A DNA stretch of 45,071 nucleotides from Phycisphaerae bacterium (GTDB lineage Bacteria > Planctomycetota > Phycisphaerae > UBA1845 > PWPN01). Both the position numbers and the translations under genes were made by a program. A model generated the notes under the pieces. It made no database searches and had not been told where the DNA came from. It worked only from the letters and a program-made list of their open reading frames with translations. The stretch lies in contig JAAXZI010000234.1 of the NCBI GenBank assembly GCA_012719955.1, positions 1 through 45,071 on the forward strand. The letters run 5' to 3'. Numbering within the stretch: position 1 is the stretch's first letter; each line of letters begins with the position of its first letter. Shown here piece by piece: positions 27,194-35,326 of this stretch.

Positions 27194-27313
27194 GATGCCC
27201 CACGGTTCGAGAGCCGTGGGCATCAGACGGCCGGCGACACCGTGTGTGCCACTGCTCTTGAGCAGTGCGGAATTTCAGGGCCGTTCCAGCGCGGCTCAAG
27301 AGCCGTGGCACAC
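27194..27313. repeat. Cluster of family B palindromes (composite unit)
   Basis: Three palindromes are packed here. 27194-27224 is GATGCCCCACGGTTC...CCGTGGGCATC. 27250-27267 is CACTGCTCTTGAGCAGTG. 27292-27305 is CGGCTCAAGAGCCG, followed by TGGCACAC. The pair spanning 27243-27313, with an intervening CGGAATTTCAGGGCC spacer, has a close counterpart at 36371-36443. It sits between the regulator and membrane-protein genes. Confidence 0.82.
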
Positions 27314-27332
27314 ATGTCCGGGGACGGACTCT

Positions 27333-28040
27333 TTATTGGTCCGTCACCGCGATGCGCCCCAGGAGCAGATCGAGCTGCCGGGCCTTGCTGCGAACCCGCA
27401 GGACGGTGGACAGGACGTGCTCAGAGTGGTCATCGGCAAAGGTAAACACCAGCGTTCCGGCGCCGAACAGGCCGTACTCGATCACGTCGTCAATTTGGAG
27501 CCGGAAGCGGGCGGAACTGGTCGGATGGCGCTGCTGCTCGTGCATGAACCCATTGTGGATGATGATTTCGTTACGCTCCACCTTCCAGTAGTGGAAGCGG
27601 GTGATCACCCAGGCGACGACGAGATTGATGGCCAGCACCAGGGCGAAGACAAAATAGAAGGCGGCGTTCGCGTATACCCGGAGGCTGAACGCCTTCTCGA
27701 GGGCCTCCCAGACGCCCCCCTTCTTCATATCCACCAGGAGCAGCACGAGAACGATGACGATGAGCGTCAGGACCAGGATCAGAAAGCCCCGCAGGCTCAG
27801 GTCGTAGAGCAGGAGAATCAGGTTCACGAACAAAACCAGCAGGAAGAGGAGATTGACCACGTGAATGGCCACAAAACCCTCCTCGGCGCCCGGCATTTCG
27901 CTTCGCGTCATAGCGGTGATGATCCCGCAGATGATTGCCATCACGAGGGTGGGCAGCATCATGATGATCTTCGGCCAGGAACGAATCACCACCGGCTGGA
28001 CGGTCAGTTCGGGGTTGGGGGCGGGTTGGGTTTCGCTCAT
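27333..28040 (-). CDS. Four-helix membrane protein with PH-like C-terminal domain
   Basis: This 235-residue inner-membrane protein has four hydrophobic segments. They lie near residues 25-44 (IIMMLPTLVMAIICGIITAM), 55-80 (VVNLLFLLVLFVNLILLLYD), 84-104 (LILVLTLIVIVLVLLLVD) and 123-146 (FYFVFALVLAINLVVAWVI). The cytosolic C-terminal part (about 148-235: HYWKVERNEIIIHNGFMHE...RFRLQIDDVIEYGLFGAGTLVF) has the strand pattern of bacterial PH-like domains. No specific function is known. I chose the ATG at 28040 because AGGGAG lies eight bases before it; ten extra codons from 28070 are possible. It is on the same strand as the helical secreted protein upstream, 230 bases away. Confidence 0.78.
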   Translation of the reverse strand: MSETQPAPNPELTVQPVVIRSWPKIIMMLPTLVMAIICGIITAMTRSEMPGAEEGFVAIHVVNLLFLLVLFVNLILLLYDLSLRGFLILVLTLIVIVLVLLLVDMKKGGVWEALEKAFSLRVYANAAFYFVFALVLAINLVVAWVITRFHYWKVERNEIIIHNGFMHEQQRHPTSSARFRLQIDDVIEYGLFGAGTLVFTFADDHSEHVLSTVLRVRSKARQLDLLLGRIAVTDQ

Positions 28041-28270
28041 TGAATCGTCTCCCTCTTGGCGGCATTCCACGCGGGTGTCCGGCCCGCTCGGAAGGACATC
28101 ATATTAAGGCGATCGGGCTTTGCATGCCAGAGGGGTACAGGTGTTGCAGTGGCGTTGCCGGTTGGCGAGTACCATGCTTTCGCAGCAGCCGGGCGCGTCA
28201 CCGGCCCACACCTGGGCGGCCGGCTCTTCCGGCCAGGTGATTTCGCGGAATCGTGGTGCCGGAAAAGACG

Positions 28271-29545
28271 TTACGGGCTCCCGATGACGGTACCGGTCAG
28301 ATGGGGCGCTCCCTGCTCCACGGCCCAGGAGTACATCCGGCCTAACTGCGCGAGTTCCCGGCCCATGCTGTTGATCTCGCCCAGCATCTGCGGGCCAAAC
28401 CACGCCCGCAGCAGGTCGAAACTGGCTTCACGGTAGGCCGCCGCCAGAATCAGAAAATCGGGATAGGTCCGAAGCGGCATCTCGGGACTCAGTTCCAGGT
28501 GCCGGGCCAACTGGTCGGACAATTCGGCCAGCAGCCTGAAATGATCCAGCAGCCTCGACTCGGCGCCGCCGTCGCGTGCGGCTTGCTCGGCCACGCGCTC
28601 CAGGGCCAGCCGTGCCGCGATGCGCACCTGGTCGGCGGTCGTCCGCGCGTTGGGACCATTCCACGGCACCTGGTAGGCTTGTCGGAGTTGGACCAGGGCC
28701 TGCCCCGCCCGATTCAGGTCGCCTTCGAGGTCGTGCTCAAAGCCGAGGGGGTAGAGGCTCCGCAGCGCCAGGGTGTAGTCGGTGAGCAGGGCATGGAAGT
28801 CTGTGTACGTTGCCAGCAGGTCCGGCTCCCGGTCCAGTTGCTGGCGAAAGACCTGAGCCCCCCAGGCAAGCCGCTGGAGGAGAAACAGGGCGCGTTGGTC
28901 GGTCGGACGATCCTGGGCCCGTTGCCGGGCGGTATCGAGCGCACGGGATAAGGCGATGTCGAGCGTCTCCGCCGCCGCCCTGGCCCGATTGCGGTCCCAT
29001 TGCTGGGTGTAGACGAGGCTGAGCCGATCCAGGAGGACCTCGATCTGGTTGAAGTCGCGGATGACGCTTGCGTCGTAGCCGGCGTTCAGGACATTCTGCC
29101 GGGCCTGGTTGTGCATCGCGACCAGGCGGAGGTAGTCCTGGCGGGTGGGCTCCGGGTCCTGCCGAAAGCGATCGATCTGGACTGAGAAATGCTGAGCGGC
29201 ACCGGTCAGTGCGGTCAAGTCAGTCAGGGCGAACGATTGCTCCCGACGGCTTGGACGGGTCTGCTGACTGGCAGCCAGCCGGGCGCGTTCGGCGGCGGCC
29301 TGGATTTCGGCCGCGATCGCCTTGACGTCGGCGAAGTTCCACTCCGGCACCGGAGGCTGCCTGTTGGTGAGAACCTGGGCCGAGGCAGGGCCGGTTGAAA
29401 GCAGAACGAATGTAACCGCCGCCAACGAAAGCATACCGGCCTGGCCGGAGCGTTTTCGCCGGCATCGGCAAGGCATCGATGCCGCGTTCTTCAGGTCAAC
29501 AGCTCCTGGAATGTTGATAAGACGTTTCGGGCGGGCCGACAGCAT
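28271..29545 (-). CDS. Secreted alpha-helical protein of unknown function
   Basis: I do not recognise this 424-residue protein. AAGGAG six bases before the ATG at 29545 fixes the start. A 37-residue basic leader (MLSARPKRLINIPGAV...RRKRSGQAG) precedes a hydrophobic signal core (LSLAAVTFVLLSTGPASA) with a likely cleavage at ASA-Q. Beyond it the mature part is almost wholly helical and rich in Ala, Leu, Gln and Arg. There are repeated Leu/Ala heptad stretches (AEIQAAAERARLAASQQ, ALTDLTALTGAAQHFSVQIDRFRQ, RDFNQIEVLLDRLSLVYTQQWD). It contains no cysteine in the mature region as far as I can see. It may be an envelope-spanning or coiled-coil scaffold. The nadK gene lies upstream on the same strand, 289 bases away. 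Confidence 0.72.
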   Translation of the reverse strand: MLSARPKRLINIPGAVDLKNAASMPCRCRRKRSGQAGMLSLAAVTFVLLSTGPASAQVLTNRQPPVPEWNFADVKAIAAEIQAAAERARLAASQQTRPSRREQSFALTDLTALTGAAQHFSVQIDRFRQDPEPTRQDYLRLVAMHNQARQNVLNAGYDASVIRDFNQIEVLLDRLSLVYTQQWDRNRARAAAETLDIALSRALDTARQRAQDRPTDQRALFLLQRLAWGAQVFRQQLDREPDLLATYTDFHALLTDYTLALRSLYPLGFEHDLEGDLNRAGQALVQLRQAYQVPWNGPNARTTADQVRIAARLALERVAEQAARDGGAESRLLDHFRLLAELSDQLARHLELSPEMPLRTYPDFLILAAAYREASFDLLRAWFGPQMLGEINSMGRELAQLGRMYSWAVEQGAPHLTGTVIGSP

Positions 29546-29750
29546 GGCTATCTCCTTGACTGGACAGCGCGGAGCTGGGCGTGCATCCCATTAAAGATGT
29601 AGGACCGGCCAATGCAGGTGTCAATCGATGAGTTGTCCGGGGACGGAATTCATGCCCCCGGCAGTCCGGCATCGCGGCATGAGAAGGGCTGCATGACTGG
29701 ACCCCACAGCCAAAGAGGGCCATTTTCTGTAGCCGTCTGGCTCCGTACCA

Positions 29751-29772
29751 GCCGTTTTGCCCGCAAAACGGC
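29751..29772. other. Hairpin-forming palindrome between nadK and the helical secreted protein
   Basis: The arms GCCGTTTTG (29751-29759) and CAAAACGGC (29764-29772) form a nine-base stem with a four-base loop. It lies about 65 bases after the nadK stop (minus strand) with no T-rich tail on that strand. It may be a terminator-like or repeat-derived hairpin. Confidence 0.6.
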
Positions 29773-29834
29773 CGGCACCCAGCTTTCGCCGGGTACCCTA
29801 CCCGACCGCTACGACCTTGCGCTGCAGTGCTGGA

Positions 29835-30668
29835 TCACTGGCCCCATTTCAATTTCGTCGTCAGGGTATGCCATCCCGTGCGCGTGGGATTGCGCACCAG
29901 CAGGAAATCGCGCGGATGCCGGCGAACGATGAGCTGATCGCCGGTGTGCAGCGGCACCGAGACCTGCCCGTCCACCGCCACGGTGGTGCCTTCGTTCACC
30001 TGGCGGGCGACAACGGTGATCGTCGAACGCCCCGACACCACCAGCGGCCGGTGAGTCAGCGAATGAGGCGAAAGCGGCGTCAACACGATGGCGGACACTT
30101 CCGAATGAACGATCGGCCCGCCCGCGGACATGTTGTGCGCCGTCGAACCCGTCGGCGTGGAGAGCACCAGCCCGTCGCCCAGCACCGTGGTGATTTGCTC
30201 GCCGTCCACCAGGATCAACAGTTCGACCATGCGATACGGCGGCCCCGCGTGGATCACGCAGTCGTTCACCGCCACGCTCTCGAAGACCTTGCCATCGGGG
30301 CTCAGCACGCAGGCCTGGATCATCATCCGCCGGCTGATGAGCGTAGGGTCGTTCAAGATCGCGTCCAGGTACTGATTCACCTCGTCGACGTTGTACTCGG
30401 CCAGATATCCGAGCTTGCCGAAGTTGACCCCCACCACCGGGACCTGCCGCCCTTCCATCGCACGGGCCACGGCCAGGATGCTCCCGTCGCCGCCCAGGAC
30501 CAGAATGCGGTCCGGGGCAGTGCGCAGGAGCTCTTCCGTCTCGGCGATGGTTCCCGTTGCCGTCACATCGGCGAAGCGCCCGATGCTCGCGACCAGCGAA
30601 GCCAGAACCGCCTCGGCCTCGGCCTTTGAGGGGTTACGAACGATGGCCACCTTGGGCTGACTGTTCAT
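29835..30668 (-). CDS. nadK: NAD(+)/NADH kinase
   Basis: This 277-residue cytosolic enzyme phosphorylates NAD(+) to NADP(+). The signature GGDGS (59-63, with catalytic Asp61) follows the first strand of the N-terminal domain. VGVNFGKLGYLAE matches the family motif GxNxGxLGFLTE. NDCVIHAGPPYRM contains the NE/ND motif region, GDGLVLSTPTGSTAHNMSAGGPIV is the diagnostic glycine-rich segment, and HSLTHRPLVV is the second. The Tyr usual in PTGSTAY is His here. Length is normal. It is the only clear housekeeping gene in this run of envelope genes. A TATAAT lies nine bases before the ATG (see 30677), suggesting a short or leaderless transcript. Confidence 0.95.
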   Translation of the reverse strand: MNSQPKVAIVRNPSKAEAEAVLASLVASIGRFADVTATGTIAETEELLRTAPDRILVLGGDGSILAVARAMEGRQVPVVGVNFGKLGYLAEYNVDEVNQYLDAILNDPTLISRRMMIQACVLSPDGKVFESVAVNDCVIHAGPPYRMVELLILVDGEQITTVLGDGLVLSTPTGSTAHNMSAGGPIVHSEVSAIVLTPLSPHSLTHRPLVVSGRSTITVVARQVNEGTTVAVDGQVSVPLHTGDQLIVRRHPRDFLLVRNPTRTGWHTLTTKLKWGQ

Positions 30669-30676
30669 GGGGCGAC

Positions 30677-30706
30677 ATTATACGTGATCCGCAAACGAGT
30701 GAATAC
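30677..30706 (-). promoter_or_regulatory. Candidate promoter driving a leaderless nadK transcript
   Basis: On the minus strand TATAAT occurs at 30682-30677, eight bases before the nadK ATG (30668). A TTCACT lies about 15 bases upstream (four of six to TTGACA). If transcription starts about seven bases after the -10, it begins at or next to the ATG, leaving no room for a Shine-Dalgarno; none is visible. Confidence 0.35.
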
Positions 30707-30812
30707 CGGGCCGGGTCGGCCGCAATGGCCGTTGATGGACATGCGGTATGGCCGTGCCGTTCATGCGCAGACAGCCCAAGCGTGCCTGCCCGCACCTCCC
30801 CCGGCCCCGCTC

Positions 30813-31388
30813 TCAAGCTCGCCTGTGCCGCAACCGGGCTCGTCGCGCCGCCTCTTCGTGCGGCTGAATGCAGTAGACCACCCGCAGGCAAATGAGCGTC
30901 AGCACGCCCAGCGCCGCCAGGGCGGCCAGGGCCCCACCGGCCGCATACCAGGCGTTCCCGGTCTGGAGCGCCCTCAGCAGCAGATACGCGCCCACGCCCA
31001 GCAGCGTGAACACGCTTACGCATTTGACCACCACAAACGTGGGCACCGGCAGCAGCAGACGCCCGCCGGGCCGAAGCAGACACGCGGGACAGCGCGTCCC
31101 CCCGTCGAGGCCGATCACTGCCTCGCCGAACTCCCCGCACATGCGGCAACGGCCCACCGGCTTGCCGTCTTCCACCAGACGCGCGGTTTTCATGAGAAAC
31201 CGGTAGGCCCTGGAAATGGCGACGAAGTGCCTCCGAGAGGCTTCGTCTCCCCCGCTCTTGTCGGGATGGTACCGCTGCGCCAGCAGGTGATAGGCGCGCT
31301 TGATCTGTGCGGCCGAAGCCGCCTCCGGCAATCCCAGCAGCCGCAGGCATTCCACAGGATCCGGGTGTCTGGCCCCGTATTGCCCCAT
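30813..31388 (-). CDS. Membrane-anchored J-domain protein with zinc-ribbon-like cysteines
   Basis: This 191-residue protein starts MGQYGARHPDPVECLRLLGL. I take the second of two adjacent Met codons because GGAGG is then spaced better; the first is one codon upstream. Residues about 18-75 are a J domain with the HPD motif (YHPDKSGGD, His41-Pro42-Asp43), which stimulates Hsp70 ATPase activity. Four cysteines follow (CRMCGEFG...CPACLL), forming a likely zinc ribbon. Two hydrophobic helices (about 118-140 and 145-175: FVVVKCVSVFTLLGVGAYLLL, AALAALGVLTLICLRVV) end in a basic tail (RRARLRHRRA). It may recruit DnaK to the membrane. It lies 39 bases after the lipoprotein gene 31431. Confidence 0.85.
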   Translation of the reverse strand: MGQYGARHPDPVECLRLLGLPEAASAAQIKRAYHLLAQRYHPDKSGGDEASRRHFVAISRAYRFLMKTARLVEDGKPVGRCRMCGEFGEAVIGLDGGTRCPACLLRPGGRLLLPVPTFVVVKCVSVFTLLGVGAYLLLRALQTGNAWYAAGGALAALAALGVLTLICLRVVYCIQPHEEAARRARLRHRRA

Positions 31389-31430
31389 CATGCCTCCGCC
31401 GCTTCTTCCGGTTCTCCGGCCGCCCGGTCG

Positions 31431-32075
31431 TCAGTCGTCGACTCGACGCTCGTAGAACAGCTCCGCCACCTTGACGGCCAGAGCGTTGGCAAGCTGCACG
31501 TGCGCATCCGCTGAAGACTTCGCACCCCGCAGCGTGTGCGGATCCACCTGGGCTTCCACCAGCCGACCTTCGCGCTCGGTCGTTTCCGGCGGCCACAGGC
31601 GGACCTGGTCGGCCGTCTCCGCCTTCGCATTGATCACCCGGACGGTGACCGCGAACTTGGCCGGCACGGAGGCCATCTCAAGATCGTCCTCCATCGAGAA
31701 CGTCTGTGTGCTCAGGAGCAACACCGTATCCGCCTCGGCCAGTTGCCCGATCTCCCGTGCGCCGCGCTGATCGAATCTGGGTTCCGCCTGCCGGAGGCGG
31801 GCCAGCTCTTCGTTGGTGGTTACCTTCTGGGCGAGGTTGTGCGCCTTGAGCTCCCGGGCCAGCGCGTCGACCAGGAGCATTCGCGCCGTCGGCGGCTGAA
31901 TCAGCCCCTGATCGTCGTCCACCAGCACCAGGAGCGATTCCGACTTCAGCGCGTACTCCGCCGGCACTTTCTTGGGCGGCCGCAGAAAATACATCGCTGC
32001 GGCGATCTCGCTGCAGCCGGCCAGACAACTCAACCCCAACATCATTGCCGTCAGCGCACAGATCCGCCTGATCAT
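31431..32075 (-). CDS. Lipoprotein of unknown function, paralogue of the upstream gene
   Basis: This 214-residue protein begins MIRRICALTAMMLGLSCLAGC; the LAGC lipobox predicts lipidation at Cys21. The mature start (CSEIAAAMYFLRPPKKV) resembles that of the upstream lipoprotein (CQLIQAAAYFAQPETEK), and later regions match in order: L-V-DD strands, a helix with DALARELKAH, ADTVLLLSTQTFS against ADVVIYLSVHKFS, and a VRVINA against VHVYDL strand. This suggests a duplicated alpha/beta lipoprotein. The fold recalls CsgG/LpoB-like lipoproteins, but that is inference from the pattern alone. GGAAGGTG lies seven bases before the ATG. It sits 36 bases after 32112 and 39 bases before the J-domain gene. 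Confidence 0.82.
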   Translation of the reverse strand: MIRRICALTAMMLGLSCLAGCSEIAAAMYFLRPPKKVPAEYALKSESLLVLVDDDQGLIQPPTARMLLVDALARELKAHNLAQKVTTNEELARLRQAEPRFDQRGAREIGQLAEADTVLLLSTQTFSMEDDLEMASVPAKFAVTVRVINAKAETADQVRLWPPETTEREGRLVEAQVDPHTLRGAKSSADAHVQLANALAVKVAELFYERRVDD

Positions 32076-32111
32076 GAAGCATCACCTTCCGCGGGGAGTC
32101 CGCAAAGGGTA

Positions 32112-32786
32112 CTAACCAATGGGACGCTCCCACTCATGGAACTTCCTGCCCACCTCGACAGTAAATGCGTCGTATGCCATCTGCCGGATCTGGGCCGCCG
32201 TCGTGTTCTCCAGCCCGACCGGCCCATGCTCGGGAACTGCAACAGACACGTCCTGCAAGACGATCCGCTCAGGCTCTTCGCCTGCCGTCAGATCATAAAC
32301 ATGCACTGACGAACTGATGCGCCCCCGATAGAAGTGGGCCATGTCCGGATCGCGCGTGGAGAACTTGTGCACGGACAGATAGATCACCACGTCCGCCTTG
32401 AAATGCCGGCCGACTTGCACCGGATCCAGATCGGCGATCCGCTGCTGCTCGATGTAACGCTCCACCTGGAGCACGTCCACCACCTTCACGTCCTTCACGT
32501 GCCGGGTCAGGTACGACCCGAGATGAGCCGACACGTCGAGCCGCAGCTTGCCGTAATTCCATAGGATCTCCGGCTCAGCCCATACATAGATAACCACCTG
32601 CTTGCCGGGCAACCGGCTGAACTCCGGAGCAATTTTCTCCGTTTCCGGTTGAGCAAAGTATGCGGCCGCCTGGATCAATTGACAGCCGGAACACCATACG
32701 CCCAGCAGTCCGAGTCCAATCCAGGGCGCCGACCAACGTGCCGCCCGTCTCCAGCGACTCCAGAACCCGCCAGTACCGTTGCTCAT
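32112..32786 (-). CDS. Lipoprotein of unknown function, first of a related pair
   Basis: This 224-residue protein begins MSNGTGGFWSRWRRAARWSA with a hydrophobic helix (WIGLGLLGVWCSGC). The CSGC lipobox predicts lipidation near residue 35. I take the ATG at 32786 (GGGAG eight bases upstream) rather than 32801. The mature sequence has alternating strands and helices: GKQVVIYVWAEPEIL, LDVSAHLGSYLTRHVKD, VKVVDVLQVERYIEQQ, ADVVIYLSVHKFS and ISSSVHVYDL. It is a diverged copy of 31431. It does not match a family I can name. Confidence 0.8.
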   Translation of the reverse strand: MSNGTGGFWSRWRRAARWSAPWIGLGLLGVWCSGCQLIQAAAYFAQPETEKIAPEFSRLPGKQVVIYVWAEPEILWNYGKLRLDVSAHLGSYLTRHVKDVKVVDVLQVERYIEQQRIADLDPVQVGRHFKADVVIYLSVHKFSTRDPDMAHFYRGRISSSVHVYDLTAGEEPERIVLQDVSVAVPEHGPVGLENTTAAQIRQMAYDAFTVEVGRKFHEWERPIG

Positions 32787-32916
32787 GCCCGTGTCTCCCA
32801 TTCCGCCGTGTCCTGCGTCCTCTTCCGGCCGGCTTCCCGCCGACCCTCGCGCTTCCCGTCCCGCCCCTTGCCGGCCAGCCTGCTCCCACTTCGCGGAAGC
32901 GGGGAGCCGCCCGGCC

Positions 32917-33591
32917 TCAACCGCCCGCCTTGCCGCCCCGGTTCATGAGTTCCAGCCCTATTTTCAGCCCCCACGCCAGCAGGAAGCCGAAACTCATCAA
33001 CCAGATCAGCCGGACGGGGTTCAGGCGGTACCAGTTAAGGGCCACCCGCCGGCCGGTGACCATTGTAAACAAGCCCAGCCCGGCCACAACCATCGTGGCC
33101 AGTGCCAGCACAAATCCTGCCGCCTGGGCTTGAATCGCGTGTACCACCCGCCCGCGTACCGCCAGCGCAAAGGCCGTCGTCATTCCGCAGGTGGGGCACG
33201 GCAGGCCGGTCATCACGTAAAACCCGCAGGGAGGCAGGCCCAGTTGGCGATGCGTGCCCAACTCACGGGGATCGGGTTGCAGCCGGAAAGCGGTCACCAG
33301 AATAGCGATAGCCGCCGCCGCCGTGCCGGCCGCATACAACCGCCCGAACACCCGCCCCTCCAGCGGCTCAAGTGTGATAAGCGGTCCCAGTGTCGTTTGC
33401 CATCGGGGGACCCCGGGCCTCTGGAGCGGTTGGGCTTCGTCCTGGCCGTTCTCACGGGAGGGCTTGCCGAACTGTGGAACTGGACCGGGCGCCGGCCGCT
33501 CCCCCCCCGGCTGAACCTGCGGAGGAGCTTCATCCCGGGTCTGGCCGAGATCACCGTTAGCCGTTGGTGAAAAATTGGGATCCACACTCAT
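32917..33591 (-). CDS. DUF2752 membrane protein
   Basis: This 224-residue protein (from ATG 33591; an in-frame TTG at 33645 would add 18 residues) has a long polar, Pro-rich N terminus of about 65 residues. Its membrane region contains the DUF2752 signature GLPCPTCGMTTAF, where the two cysteines of a CPxCG motif sit at a helix start. A first hydrophobic helix (AGTAAAAIAILVTAFRL) precedes it; two further helices follow (AAGFVLALATMVVAGLGLFTMV and LIWLMSFGFLLAWGLKIGLEL). Its function is unknown. Family members are small inner-membrane proteins often located near envelope or secretion genes. It begins the run of envelope genes that includes the lipoprotein pair, and it faces the aminotransferase gene divergently. 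Confidence 0.88.
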   Translation of the reverse strand: MSVDPNFSPTANGDLGQTRDEAPPQVQPGGERPAPGPVPQFGKPSRENGQDEAQPLQRPGVPRWQTTLGPLITLEPLEGRVFGRLYAAGTAAAAIAILVTAFRLQPDPRELGTHRQLGLPPCGFYVMTGLPCPTCGMTTAFALAVRGRVVHAIQAQAAGFVLALATMVVAGLGLFTMVTGRRVALNWYRLNPVRLIWLMSFGFLLAWGLKIGLELMNRGGKAGG

Positions 33592-33855
33592 GCGCCACGC
33601 GGTCAATTCGCAGGCCCATCGGCCCCAGAGGGTTCGCTCGCTCAAGAGTTTAGCCTAACCGCCTGCGCCGGACCGGTCAATTCGCTTCTTCCGTCAGCGC
33701 ACCCCGCGAGACGACGGCTCGATCTCGTCCGGCTGTTGACGCGCAGATGGAACATCCACCTGGCAATTGGAAGCCTTCCGCTCGACAGCGGTCGGTGAGA
33801 CCGGTAACATGGCATCCTGTACCAAAGGTTCCTCAAAACAGTGAAGAGACATCCC

Positions 33856-35226
33856 ATGACTAATTCCCCGAACAACCAGACACCAGTGATCCCCTCCAAA
33901 CCGATCGAAACCAAGTATCGCCGGATCACCCCCCCGCTGCCGGCGCCCGGCAGCCACGCGATGCTGGCCGACAGCCAGAAATACGAGCCCCGCTCCATGC
34001 AGGGCCAGCCGCCCATCGCCTGGGACCGGGCCGAGGGCTTCAACGTCTACGACGCCGCCGGCAACAAGTGGCTCGACTTCTCCAGCGGCGTACTGGTCGC
34101 CAACGCCGGCCACAGCCACCCCGCCATCGCCGACGCCATCGTCAAGCAGGTCAAGCGCGGCCTGCTGCACAACTACTGCTTCCCCGGCGAACTGCGAATC
34201 ACGCTGGCCCGCCGGCTCTGCGAACTGGCCCCCGAACCGCTCAAGAAGGCCTTCCTCCTTTCCACCGGAAGCGAGGCCACCGAGTGCGCGGTCAAACTGA
34301 TGCGCACCCACGGACGCAAGATCGACACCCGTAAGGATGTCATTGTCAGCTTCACCAACGCTTTTCACGGCCGGACGCTGGGCGCCCAGATGATCGGCGG
34401 CATCCCCGCCCTCAAGGAGTGGATCGGCCATCTCGACCCCAGCATGATCCAGGTGCCTTTCCCCGACGGCTTCCGCTGTACGGACATCAGCTTTGAAGGC
34501 TTCCTGCGCCAGCTTGAGCAGGCCGGCCTCTCCGCCGACCGGGTGGCCGGCGTCATCGCCGAAACCTACCAGGGTGGCGGCGCCAGCTTCGGCCCGCCGG
34601 CGTACTTCCAGCAGATGCGCAAGTGGTGCGACCAGCACCAGATCCTGCTCACCTTTGACGAGGTGCAGGCCGGCTTTGGACGCTGCGGGACGATGTGGGG
34701 CTTTGAGCATTACGGCACCGTGCCCGACCTCATGTGCCTCGGCAAAGGCATCAGCAGCTCGCTGCCCGTGTCGGCGGTTGTCGGCCGGCCGGATGTCATG
34801 GATCTCTATCCCCCCGGCTCCATGACCAGCACGCATACCGGCAACCCCATTTGCATGGCGGCCGCGCTGGCCAACATTGACGTCATTCTCAAAGAGAAGC
34901 TCGTGGAAAACTCCGCCCGTGTGGGCGAGGTTCTTCACCGCGAGCTGTGGAAGCAGCTCAAGCCGTTCGACAGCCGGATCGGCGCGATCCACGGCAAGGG
35001 CCTCGTGGCAGGCGTGCACGTGATCAAGGACGAAAGCCAGACGCCCGACCCCGAACTGGCTCACGACGTGGTCTGGCATGCGGTCGGCCGCGGTTTGATG
35101 CTCTTTGCCCCGGTGGGCGTCAAGGGCGGCACCATCAAGATCTGCCCGCCGCTGTGCATCACCGAAGAAGCCGTCACCGAAGGCGTCAGCGTCATTGCCG
35201 AAGCCTTCGCCGAGTGCCTCAAATAA
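33856..35226 (+). CDS. Class III PLP-dependent aminotransferase
   Basis: This 456-residue cytosolic enzyme transfers amino groups from an amine or omega-amino acid to a 2-oxo acid through pyridoxal phosphate. Diagnostic segments are NKWLDFSSGVLVANAGHSHP (strand and helix start), LLSTGSEATECAVKLMR (phosphate-binding loop), FHGRTLGA, LLTFDEVQAGFGRCG (Asp binds the pyridine N) and LMCLGKGISSSLPVSAVVG (Schiff-base Lys). GSMTSTHTGNPICMAAALA and the RG-L-F-PVG C-terminal part complete the fold. The family covers 4-aminobutyrate, acetylornithine, ornithine and related transaminases, and I cannot narrow the substrate. Start: ATG at 33856, with a GTG at 33841 as alternative. It is divergent from the DUF2752 gene, so the about 265-base gap probably holds both promoters. 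A hairpin at 35290 follows the stop. Confidence 0.9.
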   Translation: MTNSPNNQTPVIPSKPIETKYRRITPPLPAPGSHAMLADSQKYEPRSMQGQPPIAWDRAEGFNVYDAAGNKWLDFSSGVLVANAGHSHPAIADAIVKQVKRGLLHNYCFPGELRITLARRLCELAPEPLKKAFLLSTGSEATECAVKLMRTHGRKIDTRKDVIVSFTNAFHGRTLGAQMIGGIPALKEWIGHLDPSMIQVPFPDGFRCTDISFEGFLRQLEQAGLSADRVAGVIAETYQGGGASFGPPAYFQQMRKWCDQHQILLTFDEVQAGFGRCGTMWGFEHYGTVPDLMCLGKGISSSLPVSAVVGRPDVMDLYPPGSMTSTHTGNPICMAAALANIDVILKEKLVENSARVGEVLHRELWKQLKPFDSRIGAIHGKGLVAGVHVIKDESQTPDPELAHDVVWHAVGRGLMLFAPVGVKGGTIKICPPLCITEEAVTEGVSVIAEAFAECLK

Positions 35227-35289
35227 CCACTACCGGCAGGCCATCGGTATCCGCACCTGCCCGCCGCTCTGAACACGGGAATGCTATTC

Positions 35290-35326
35290 TGCCGGCCATG
35301 GCGTCTTCTGTGACCCATGGCCGGCA
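35290..35326. terminator. Hairpin downstream of the aminotransferase gene
   Basis: A perfect 12-base stem, TGCCGGCCATGG / CCATGGCCGGCA, encloses a 13-base loop and lies about 64 bases after the aminotransferase stop. A short T-rich run (TTTCAGTTT) follows. The rest of the 337-base interval 35227-35563 has no gene; it ends with GGAGGAG before the next start. Confidence 0.5.

Noticed and set aside
33694..35079. A 461-codon minus-strand frame
   Set aside because: It is antisense to the class III aminotransferase with its complete PLP-site motifs.
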